A stretch of 64,000 nucleotides of DNA from Chloranthus sessilifolius. Taxonomy: Eukaryota; Streptophyta; Magnoliopsida; Chloranthales; Chloranthaceae. Location of the stretch: contig CM037590.1 of the NCBI GenBank assembly GCA_021018995.1, positions 46,254,287 to 46,318,286 on the forward strand. The letters are read 5' to 3'. Below, one piece after another: positions 11,436 through 21,730 of this stretch (the stretch's first letter is position 1; every line of letters begins with the position of its first letter). The position numbers and the translations under genes are program-made. Below the pieces are notes generated by a model. It did no database searches and was not told the DNA's origin. It saw only the letters and a list, made by a program, of their open reading frames with translations.

Positions 11436-12011
11436 CTTATTTTTTTAAAGTAATAATACTAGAGCATATACACCATATATGTGAGTATGTAGCTCTACAA
11501 CATAATGGAGCCCTTCGGAGAGAAATCTCTCTCAAAATAAGTCTGTGCAACACCTAAATAGATGGAGGGGAGTCTCAAAATAAACCAAATTTGTGGATTT
11601 AGTTAAAAAAAACAAAGAAGAAATATTTGTTATGAAAACAAATACCATAAAAAAATTGTTTGAAGATTTTTGATAATTTTGGGTGGTCAATATAATTTTG
11701 GATGAATGAGAATTCACTAATAAAAATTAGGATCCCTAAAACTTAATAACAAATTTTTAGAAAGTTTGGGTGGTCAATTGACCACCCAAGTCATAACGTG
11801 GCTCCGCCTATGATTTTTGGGGATGTGTGTCATATAGAATCAACATCTGACCGTCTGCTAGGTACCCTCGAACGCTTAAGTCGGAAATGAGCGTAAAAAT
11901 TATATTTTGTATTCCAACACTTAAGTCGCTTCCAAACAGCGAAAAATTACGGAAAAATATAATCTGAATCTAAGTATTCCTCTCTTTTCCCCATATCCAA
12001 ACAGGCCCTTA

Positions 12012-13411
12012 GTCTATTCCATTTCCATATTTAGATATGCGATGAGATTTTGTGTTAAATTTATGAGTTTAAATATGAATTGGCCTTGATGTACATCCCT
12101 AACTATCCTTGGCATTAATGGGTACTAATTGGAGGTTACATTAGTAGCATTAAAGCATGTGTCGAAGAGCCTGAAAACTACATAGAGGGAGACTAATAAG
12201 AGTTGCACTAAGGGGGCAAAAGTGGACTAACGAGGGCTATTAAGAAAAGTCCCAAGGACGACTTTGAAGGTTCCAAGTCGAGCTAAATGGACAAGAAGAT
12301 GGGATTCAGTCTTCTAACAGTGATGATCGCTTCGGCTTCACTATGGGGATATGACGAACCTTGAGCTTTGTATCACTGGATATTCCCAAATTGTTAAGTT
12401 AATTTATTGTATTTCGACCATAAAAAAGTCGCTTTCTAATACTAATATTGTACTATAGTTAATTTTATGCAAAATAAGGACATTTTAAATGTTATTTAGG
12501 TCATAAATTATTCAAGTGGAGTATAGAAAGTTCACTCAAGTTGTGTAGAAGCATAGCTATAAAGTTGGGGCAGGGGCAAGTTTAGTCCTTTTACATTCAA
12601 TTATGCTTATAGTTATTTTCATTATTATTGAGATGTAACGAGTGAAAGATTGTCTGGAGACTCTCCCTTCTAGAAAAGTGACTTCTTTATCACGTTCTTA
12701 TGTCAGTAACATTTTCTATCAATTTCTTTATCTCATTTCTACATTTTCTTTGTTTTTGATGTACCTAGTGGTTTGGTTTACATCACACTCCAAGTGAAGC
12801 TCCTCCCTTCCAGTAGGGATACTTCTTAAAGTGTTCGCATCAAGTAAATTTTAGGTTTTCTAAACTTGGTTTAAGGTAAAAGTTTGATCATCTTTCAATG
12901 TCCACAAGTTTCTTTTTTCTATCTCTGTAGTTTTGATTTTTGAAATACTTTTTCTCATATGTATCTTCTATCTTCCCCCATAATTTCAAGTCATTTGGAA
13001 AAAAAATAAAAAATAATCAAGTTTTCAGATTAAATTGTTGTCTTCAGAGAAGTTAGCACTTTACTATGCTACTAGCAGAGCTACGTTTCACTCTAGAGAA
13101 GCAAAGGAGGTCGCTTGGCTGCATTCCGATCGAAGCCACACTAGAGTATTGTCTTCTTGCTTTACTCCAAGCCAAATGTACTGATTTACAGCATGCGACT
13201 AATATCCTTCCCTAACATCTATCTAACAATAAACCTCAACAATGCCAAAGTGGAATCCCGAAATTAATTTAAAAAAGTATTAACTCTAACACCTATATTA
13301 GAAGCCAATCACAAAAATTCCAAAATAAGTCATTAAAACAATAGCTAAAAGCCCTAGCAATTTTGTTGAGGTGGATATGAATCTATGGTGCATAACCTAC
13401 GATTCAGAAAA
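12012..13411. other. Non-coding stretch without a gene
   Basis: I see no supported gene, RNA or intact element here. Frames are short and AT-rich. Confidence 0.5.
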
Positions 13412-13419
13412 GTGACTAC

Positions 13420-13576
13420 CAGTGTTACCTAGGCACTTCTACTTGCGGGATTTTTGTCATGCCGACACTTGGTGGGACTTCGACACTCCTCGACACAGCA
13501 TGATACCGAGACATGCATAAAATACAATATAGTACCATCATAATGTTCTTCGTTTTGACACGATAAAATGAACTGT

Positions 13577-13610
<34 letters not shown>

Positions 13611-13903
13611 GTAAAGTTTAGTATCTTATAAAATAAAATGCCTACGCTCTTGAAAACGATTTGTATAATATAGTATGCTCTTAGTCAGGTACATGACATA
13701 CATTATGTATCTTTTCATTACATATCTTAATTAACTCTCTAAGATTTCCCTTCGATTTCTTTTCTATATACATTCTATTTATTTTTTTAAATTTATTTCT
13801 CTGTAGGCTGTGACGCGGTGTTGGAATCTTTCGAAATTGGTGTGCCAAACATCTAATAACACCTAGACACTTGGCACCCGTGCCACTTGTCTAGGTAACA
13901 CTG
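13420..13903. mobile_element. hAT-like MITE
   Basis: Perfect 13-bp terminal inverted repeats, CAGTGTTACCTAG, bound a 484-bp element with no coding capacity. An 8-bp near-match flanks it (GTGACTAC and GTGATTAG), as expected for hAT target duplications. An AT microsatellite lies inside, near 13579-13608. Confidence 0.75.
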
Positions 13904-13988
13904 GTGATTAGGATTCAATTAGGTTGTAATTGCATCTTTAAAAGATGCAAAATAATTAATCAAACAAGGTTGAAAATTCTCACAATGT

Positions 13989-13989
<1 letters not shown>

Positions 13990-14021
<32 letters not shown>
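13990..14021. repeat. (CT)n microsatellite
   Basis: An uninterrupted run of about 16 CT units. Confidence 0.95.
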
Positions 14022-14024
<3 letters not shown>

Positions 14025-14801
14025 CATAGAGTTTACATGGTATGGGAACCATGGTCCTTGCTCCTGTCCTCACGGCATCTACAAATCATGTTTCTTTGTC
14101 CGTTTTTCTTCATATGTATTTTTTTTTTATCGGTAAATCTTCACCTCCCTCAACACCATAAATATATGCAATCAGCGATCTCCACTTTTCATCATTCAAA
14201 ATTTCCACAACAAGATAATCAAGCCACACAATCCCATCAATAGCTCTTACGAGAGATCGTTACGTACCTGATCTAGTGGGCCACCATCTCTGATAGACTC
14301 CAAGATGAATGGGAAGCGACGGTGATGGACTTTACAAAGTCTCTCACAAACAAGTGATGGCCACCAGCAGCACGTTGGATTTTTTCCAGCGACATGAATT
14401 ATTCGATCAATGAGCTTAAGGGCTGAAATTAAACGTAACCAATCACACGCTCCTTATTCAAAGGGACATGCAATTGCACAAAGGTGATAGACAATATACA
14501 ATTTTGTTAAGGTGAATATGCATCATAGATATATATCCTATGATTTAAGAAAGTGTTGAGTGATTAGAAATTTAGAGTCATTAAAGATATTTTAGGATGT
14601 GTTTCGAACAATAGAGATAGTTTAGGATCTTGATTGAATGCACTCATGTCTATTTAAAGTCATTCCTCTTTGTAATAAATCTGATACTTTGATCACCTTT
14701 GCGAGTTCTTATTTTCTATTTCTTTACACCGACAATCTCCTTCTTTCAACTTCCCCTCTCCCCGTTCATCAAACTTTTAACGGTGGTCCACTTGTATACA
14801 G

Positions 14802-14944
14802 CCGAGTACTTGTCTGATCAGTTGACGTATTTAACTCCAAGGTGGTTGATTGGAGGAAATATTAATGACAACTGTACAAAGCTCTTACAAGAGTTGTATG
14901 ATACAGAACACAAAGCAAAAGAATCTGTTGCAATAACAAATTAA
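14802..14944 (+). other. Exon-like open stretch of unknown origin
   Basis: It follows a good acceptor (TTGTATACAG) and reads EYLSDQLTYLTPRWLIGG and then NCTKLLQELYDTEHKAKES, ending in a stop. The residue mix looks protein-like, but I do not recognise it and see no partner exon. Confidence 0.2.
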
Positions 14945-15555
14945 ATTTCCAGGGAGAGCTTTTATTGAAGAAAACAGATAGGAATGAGCACAAGTTACAG
15001 GCCTTGGCATGCTTTGTATCTTTCTTTCTTGGTTATAACCAGTCACCAAAAATGGCATTTTTTTTAAAGAATAAAAAACCACATATAAAACACGCTTTTT
15101 CCAGAGACGCATAAAAAGTCATTTTATAAGGAAAAAATGTATAAAACTCATATTTTTCATTAAAAACATGTTTTATGCACTCTTTCCGTATAAAATGTGT
15201 TTTAAACGAAAAAAGGTTCAATCAAATGTATTTTTATATTTTTTAATTTAATATATATTATTATTTTTTTTTCTATTTTTCTCGGTAGTTTGCATTTTTT
15301 TATCATTTTTTCCGTATTATTCCCTTGCCTCATTCTTCCCCTACTCCGTTTTTCTTGTACTTGCTGTTTATTCCGAATTTTTCCCTTGCCAGTTTATTCC
15401 CGTACTCTATCTTTGTGGCTATGGTTCTAACCTTTAATACCTAACCACAGTCTCCAGAGACCGACCCAACTGGCACTTCCTCGCCATCGCTACTGCCTAG
15501 TGCACCAACCACAACCCCAATTTCTTCCAAATCCCCATCCACCAACCACAATCCC

Positions 15556-15559
<4 letters not shown>

Positions 15560-15619
<60 letters not shown>
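15560..15619. repeat. (TA)n microsatellite
   Basis: About 30 TA units, lying in the inferred first intron of the minus-strand ZRANB3-like gene. Self-complementary and probably variable in length. Confidence 0.95.
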
Positions 15620-15621
<2 letters not shown>

Positions 15622-15684
15622 TCTATCAACAACAACCAAAGTAAAAAGTAATAAAAAAAAATATAAGGACAAAGGAGCTCTTAC

Positions 15685-15921
15685 GGATGAAAGGCATTCA
15701 TGAAGCTTCCGCAACCGATCGATATGACCAGAGATCGGGGTGACAGAAAATGCATCGGGAGCACAGATCTCAAGGACAACGCAGAGTCGTTCGTTCGGAA
15801 CCTCACAGCATTTGATAAACTTCCATGGCTCTTTCGCGGCCGATTCCGCTCGGTTTCTCTTAGCAATTGCGGCTAATCGGTTCGTTTCTGCTCTCTTTCT
15901 GTGCTCTTCGGTGATCTCCAT
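15685..15921 (-). CDS. First coding exon of a ZRANB3-like SNF2 DNA-annealing helicase
   Basis: The minus strand opens with MEITEEHRKRAETNRLAAIA, the characteristic start of plant ZRANB3-type proteins (SNF2 helicase with C-terminal HNH nuclease, fork remodelling in the nucleus). It continues with EPWKFIKC and LEICAPDAFSVTP..LRKLHECLSS, which matches the family's conserved N-terminal segment. The exon is 79 codons long, ends in phase 0 and meets a strong donor (GTAAGA) at 15684. In the family the next exon begins near PSHYTQ..GGKA. I could not find it or the helicase motifs toward lower coordinates, so either intron 1 is long or the gene is a remnant. The start codon sits in a good context (CCCATGG). 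Identification rests on recalled family sequence. Confidence 0.68.
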
Positions 15922-16075
15922 GGGTTCGTCGAAGGAACGAAAATAAATTAAGGGAGAAAGATTGGGGTTTGAGAGAAAGGAAAAGGGTGATAAATTAGGG
16001 TTTGGAGGTTTTGCTCGAGAACACAGAAAAATGAGGTTGGTTTGTTATAAAATGTGGAAATTTGGCGGGAAGGAG
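15922..16075 (-). promoter_or_regulatory. Promoter and 5' UTR of the ZRANB3-like gene with E2F site and telo-box
   Basis: On the minus strand, a strong E2F consensus (TTTGGCGGGA on plus, 16061-16070) lies about 140 bp upstream of the ATG. A telo-box AAACCCTAA (15995-16003) and a CT-rich leader follow. E2F plus telo-box is the known signature of plant S-phase and replication genes, which suits the predicted product. Confidence 0.7.
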
Positions 16076-16079
16076 TAAG

Positions 16080-18650
16080 TAGATCGTAACGGCAAAAACG
16101 AACCGATTGCCTCTCGTTGCTAAAACAAGTTACTTTAGGACTAAGTGTTGGGTATCAGGTACGGAACCCGAACGCTGACGCTCTCTATCTGGGGCCACTT
16201 TTTGGGATGCATTCGGCAATAATTCGGCGAGTTCGGGGAAATATAGGGAGAAAAAATTGGAGAGATAAAAAGCAATAATAATAATTTATTGGAAAATTAG
16301 GGAGTTATTCATGAATTTTAAAAAGCAGCCGATTTTTTTAGAGTTTTTGAATAATTTGGGATTAATTTTTAGAACCTTAAATTCGTGAATTATTTGCAAT
16401 TTTTTTTTTTTTACGATCAGAGTTTTGTGTCTCTGGATGCATTGTGTGACTTAACACCCTCAATTTCAAGATCTATGATACAACCGTGCAAAGGATTGGG
16501 TCCAATGACTATTCTGTCGCTCTAAGTGCCAAAGAACATAGAATATTATTGGTATTTCAAAGGGATGATTAACTTAGGGAAGGAAGCCATTACTTGGATG
16601 CGCTTTTTAAGTGATTGCACTGAGGTTAAAAAAAGACTTTGTATTTTAAGGACATATGACATGTGAAAATGTAATTTAGGCCATCTGATTTAAAGTTCAT
16701 GATCTATAAATCCTTAGTGGATAAAATTGGAGCAAAACACGATATTTATCATATGATCTATTGTTGTCAACCGTTGAATCAAATAATAGCGATTACTTAA
16801 AAAGCAAGTACAAAAAAACAATTTTCTGAAGTTCCAGGACTCACTTTTGGTAAAAAATCGGTCCCTTATGACAAATCCAAAACCGTCTTGTAAAGTGAGG
16901 AGAGCCCAGATTATATATAGCCCAAGACTTCTCAACCCATAGGCAATGTGGGACTATTCTAACATGCACTTCCCAAATATAGGCTTGGAATTCATATGAA
17001 ATTTGATTTTCTTGAGTTCGAATGGTCTGTCTAACAATCTGGAAAGGTTTCTCATAATTCATATCCAGTTTGGATAGTAAGAAAAGAAAAGAAAAATATT
17101 TCCATGTCTTGTGTCTAGGGTGCCTACCACACGTTTTAAGGAGATAACAGAGCCTCTCATAGGTATGTTATGGTATACAGCTTATAGCAAATGAAAAAAA
17201 ATGCTATGATCAGAGTGGTTTGAATCCTCTTACAAAGATGAATTTGACGTAAATCTCATGTAAAGAATGGCCTGCCACTTAGGACTACACGGGCTTGTAA
17301 CAGTGTATGCCATATTTATGCATGCTGCCGTTGATACGCGAACCATAGTTACTACATTGCCCTACACCTAGTACCCAATCGTTCAAACTACACCACCCAT
17401 TAGGTAGCAAAATTGTAAGGTTGGATGACTAGTGCAAAATCAATTTCTCAGAGGGAAAGCACTATAACAAATTTCTTACAACACGGTTGCTTCCAAATGG
17501 CTCAACAAGGCCACAATCGCCACCGAGGAAGACGAAATCAATTCAGATGGTTCGTACACTTTCGGCTGCCAACGGATGGAGACCGCTATTTTCCGAGCCA
17601 TCCACTAGAAAATAAAGGGCGGGGGTAGTGTGCAACCCAAAGCATCATCGGTGATGTACAAACTGATTATCGTATGCGATCTCCTTCAATGTATACAAAT
17701 GCAAACCGGGAATACCAAGGCATTAACTGAATTGGCAGAGTATGAAATGTTATTCTAATCATACACCCATAAGTTAGTATAACTTAAATAACTGAAATGT
17801 GTTCGTTCCTCCAGTCTCCGAGTTTGTAATCTTGAGCTCAGTGGTGATTAATGTCACAATTAATGTAGCAACCAGATTCAATATGAGGTCTATTGATCAC
17901 ACTTCCTTGAGATTTTCTTGATCGATGTGGGGTCTCTGTTAGAGCAAAGACATAATTAGAAAAAAGGACCTGCACATAATGAGAAAGGGACTGTAATGTA
18001 AGAATTTTCTGCTAATGATGAAGACTATAAAGACAAACTCTACATTTTAGCCTTTTAGGTAATTGACAACTATAAAGATGGGTATAGTTTGATGGGATAC
18101 CTGTATTTTATGGTCAGTTGATGGAGAATAACCAACATCTCCTTATCGGGGCAATGAGTGGGTTCCATTGCCAAATGACATGAAAATATTGGGTTTTGGA
18201 GAGACCTGTCAATTAGATATGACTTTAGTCCCTAGAATACAAGGAGATTTAATTAAACAGGTAGATTCATGTGTGGTCTTAGGCTTCCAGCATTTGCAAT
18301 AGGACAAAAGATGAATGAATGAATGGATGAAATGGTTTTCATTAATATATGTTTTGTTCCCTTTGTACCTCAAGTCTGGTTCGATCAAAAATTTCAGGAT
18401 CAAGAAAGATGTGGGGGCTGTGATGAATGTTCCTAAAAATGGAAAAAATTTCCATCCTTTTGGTATGAGGTACCCTCAAGAGAAGAAAAAAATAGTTGAG
18501 AGATTGTGATAAAAAATAAACAAATTAAAACACCACATGGTTGTTCTTCTAACCTGAATTGTGGTAGCTATTATAGGGAGTCAGTTGTCTAAACTGGCCC
18601 TTAAAATGCCGACAAATCAATATGCAATGACAGCTTTACATGTTTGAAGA
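16080..18650. other. Non-coding stretch without a gene
   Basis: There are only short AT-rich frames. Around 16680-16760 lies a weak match to the foldback family described at 40131 (ATGATCTATTGTTGTCAA..GAATCAAAT). No supported gene. Confidence 0.5.
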
Positions 18651-18655
18651 AAAAG

Positions 18656-18747
18656 TTATTGAATCAAAACATGACTGTGCTCCAAAAGATCATCCAAAAG
18701 AATGTTTGCTGACTTGATGTCCCTAGGGATAATCCGAGGATGACCTG
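18656..18747 (-). pseudogene. Receptor-like kinase (PERK-type) exon fragment
   Basis: After an acceptor (TTTGTTTCCAG) the minus strand reads GHPRIIPRDIKSANILLDD. This is the catalytic loop of a plant receptor-like kinase, usually HPRIIHRDIKSANILLDD in PERKs. The HRD histidine is replaced by proline, and the activation segment is missing because the frame runs to a stop after SHVLIQ. No other kinase exon was found nearby, so this is a broken copy or captured fragment. Confidence 0.65.
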
Positions 18748-19009
18748 CTGGAAACAAATAAGGGCACAGCCATAAAAAAGTAATTAGATAGTTATAGTCT
18801 AGCAACCCACCCATCAAATAAGGAAAATCTCGTATTATATTACAAGCCAAAAAATATAGATAAAAAGAGAAGAAACCTTGCAGGCTTGTACTTATAAATA
18901 TTAAAATATAAATTAGCATCACATCAGAAGATTAGATTATAAAACACAAGTATGAAAAAATAAAACTGCATAGAAATGCAACAAACAACAATGAATCCTC
19001 AACTCTAAC

Positions 19010-21085
19010 TGTTAGATATTTAAAAGTTTTATAATTTATGTCTTTTCAAAAGAAGTATTTTTTTAAAGTGGTGTGTCTTTTCAAAGTATTGTGTCTTTTC
19101 AAAAGAAATGTCTTTCCAAAGTGGTGTTTTTTTCCGAAGGGATGCGTGTAGCACCTTTTCATAGGAAAAGGGTGCATTAACACACCACTTGATTTTTATT
19201 TAAGAAATCTAAAATAATTATTTTATACACCATAATAGAGTCTTCTTTCTTCTCTTTTATTATGTCTTTAAAAGTCTTTATCATAACATTCTTGCAATAT
19301 TTAGTGTTCGGATAGCGTGATCAGATGCGTCAAATCCTTCACAAGAATACACAGCCGGTTTGTTGTATCCTGAAACCAGTTTACCGGTAACCTGTTGGTG
19401 ACCACTTTGTCGAAGTGGTGGAGGCAAATATTAGTTTAAAGACAATGATATTTCTCGTGCCTCGGACCGGTTTCCTGTATCATTTCGGATCATCATTTCA
19501 ATTTTTCCAATAATTTTAAACCAATATTTATGTTAGCAAGTATGTCGATAATTTGAGGGGCTCCGCGTTTATCATGAAGTTCAATCAATGCACCCAGATT
19601 GAATTAGTCATTGAGAATTTGAATTTAGAGAATTGGCTACAGACAATTGTAGGAGATGATGATGTGACTGTAATATAAGACACTCTTTGAATTAAAAAAA
19701 TGGTACGCTTAGTTTTAAATATTTAGTTACAGTTACAGGTGTCTCTCCAACACAAGGATTTTGAATTAATGTGAGCATAGTGGCACCATTTGTTTCTTCA
19801 TTATTTATCTATTCTCACTAATATCCAATGCTGCTCTAACCCTCGAAATGGGCAATGTGTGAGTGTGTATACAACACCCACACATGTGATAGTTGTGTGT
19901 GGGCATATCACACACACGTGCACTTGATGTAAGCTGCGTATAAGAGATAGTTTATTATTATCATTTTCGAAATCACTTCATACATACTTGTTATAAAAAT
20001 GTATATTATAATTATATGTTTTTCAATTATTTTATTTGGGGTGGTCAATGTTTAGGTTTAAAGAGAAGAATAAGTATTAAATCTGTGACGGATAATGGGC
20101 ACTACATTGATGAGAATTAAATTCTCATAAACATCTCAGGAAGGATAGTATTTTTCCTGTAATGGATAAGAGGAGGTTAAACATTGCTCTTAATAGACGT
20201 TATAACACAATGTGCTGATATATTAAAGTTAGAGGGGTATCTCTTATAAGTCTACCTATATAAGTGTGAGGGTGGAGCCGCCTTCAATGAGACATGACTT
20301 TATCTCATAAACACTTATAAAAATCAGGGTACTAGCATATGGCCTAAATGTGCTAACCAATTTATTGAACACTAAATATATGAACTATGTGTATGAAATA
20401 ATTTTGATTTGTCGTATAAGATCATAAGTTCATGACTTAGTTTCACTAAAGACCTTGGCAAACTTTGAGTTATTTCCATTAAAGTGAAAATTCAAGTCTG
20501 TAAGATATTTTCATTTATTCATATATTTCTGGCTTTGTCCTGATTTCAAAAATTTTAAATAGTAGGGGATTGTTGGATATTTAAAACTTTTAAATAGTGG
20601 AGGACTATTAGATATTTAAAATTTTTATAATTTATGTCTTTTAAAAAAAAGTGTCTTTTCAAAGTGGTGTGTCTTTTCAAAAGAAGTGTCTTTCCAAAGT
20701 GGTGTGTCTTTTCCGAAGGGATGCGTTTAACACCTTTTCATAGGAAAATGCTATATTAACACACCATTTGATTTCTAAGGAATTTAAAATAATTGTTTTA
20801 TACACCACAATAAAGTCATCTTTCTTCTCTCTTGTTATGTTTTAAAAGTCTTTATCATAGTGTTCTTACAATATTTAGTGTTCAGATAGCGTGATCGGAT
20901 TCGCCAAATCCTTCACAAGAATACACAGCCGATTCGTTGTATCCTGGAACCAATTTGCTGGTAATCTGTTGGTGACCACTTTGTCGAAATGGTGGGAGAA
21001 AATATTGATTAAAGACAACGATATTTCTTATGCCTCAGACCGATTCTCTGTATTATTTTGGATCAGCATTTCAATTTTTCCAACA
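19010..21085 (+). mobile_element. Non-autonomous LTR element, Copia-like
   Basis: LTRs of about 503 bp (19010-19512) and 515 bp (20571-21085) start TGTTRGATATTTAAAA. A purine-rich tract (TAGTAGGGGAT) precedes the right one. The flanks CTAAC (19005-19009) and CTAAT (21086-21090) are a near-perfect target duplication. The interior of about 1.06 kb has no recognisable gag or pol. The LTRs are visibly diverged. It looks broken or was never autonomous. Confidence 0.75.
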
Positions 21086-21726
21086 CTAATCTCTAAAGAT
21101 CATTTTTACTAACAAATAGTGTTAAACCACTCCTTCAACCTACAAAGAAATCAGCCCAAGCAATAGAACCAATTTTGAGGAACCCTTTTAATAAGAACAT
21201 ATGAGTTCAACTGGAACACACAAACAAAAAGTTATACATTATTTGCTGACAGATGGCGCACAATCTGGGAACACACTGACTTAGGTGGAACTTGGGTCTA
21301 ATCCTTGTCATATAGGACCCAGTTATTAATGGGTTGAGTGTGAGCTTGGCTTGACTTGGAACTTCATCCAGGTGTTAAATGGATTCACTTATTTGTTCGT
21401 GAGGTTCCGTTTTGTCTCCAATGTCTGCGAAGCTATCATCCAACACGAGATTTTAATAAAAAACCATCCCTATCATGTAATTTTAAGCATCTACAAATTA
21501 TCAACCTCATATTAAAATGGAAAGAATGATGCATTCTAAGGATATGCCTCTTTTACAGTTCCTAATCCTATGATTGAAATTTTTTCGTTCTTCAATACTA
21601 AATGTCATGTCATGGAATCTTATTCTGTTTGGTTCTCCGATGGCCCAATGTCCCATTAGCTTGATATAAGAAAACAAATCAATGGAGATATCAACAATTG
21701 AACCATGGCTATGAGAACAACTTTCT
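21086..21726. other. Non-coding stretch without a gene
   Basis: Nothing recognisable beyond short AT-rich frames. Confidence 0.5.
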
Positions 21727-21730
21727 ACTG

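Larger units (their letters stand above)
9078..11545 (+). mobile_element. tRNA-derived SINE split by an LTR element (parts 9078-9165 and 11436-11545)
   Basis: The two parts align end to end with the intact copy at 41690-41880. They share a pol III box B (GGTTCAAACC near 9130), the inner segment ACTAGAG..TATACACC and the end GGAGAGAAATCTCTC. The LTR element at 9166-11435 sits in the middle with its own target duplication. Confidence 0.65.
8731..12008. mobile_element. Tourist-like (PIF/Harbinger-type) element carrying nested insertions
   Basis: The left end GGGCTGTTTGGAT and right end ATCCAAACAGGCCC are inverted repeats, and each is flanked by TTA (8728-8730 and 12009-12011). No transposase is seen. 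Between the ends lie a SINE and an LTR element. Because GTTTGGATA also recurs near 8853 and 8903, the two ends could belong to two separate small elements. Confidence 0.5.

Noticed and set aside
13362-14710. Possible LTR pair starting TGTTGAGGTGGATATG (13362) and TGTTAAGGTGAATATG (14506)
   Set aside because: Similarity fades after about 60 bp, the ends do not match, and the primer-site-like TGGTATGGGAACC is poor. Shared ancestry is possible but an element cannot be supported.
15441-15703. Open frames made of alternating Ile and Tyr
   Set aside because: They come from the TA microsatellite.
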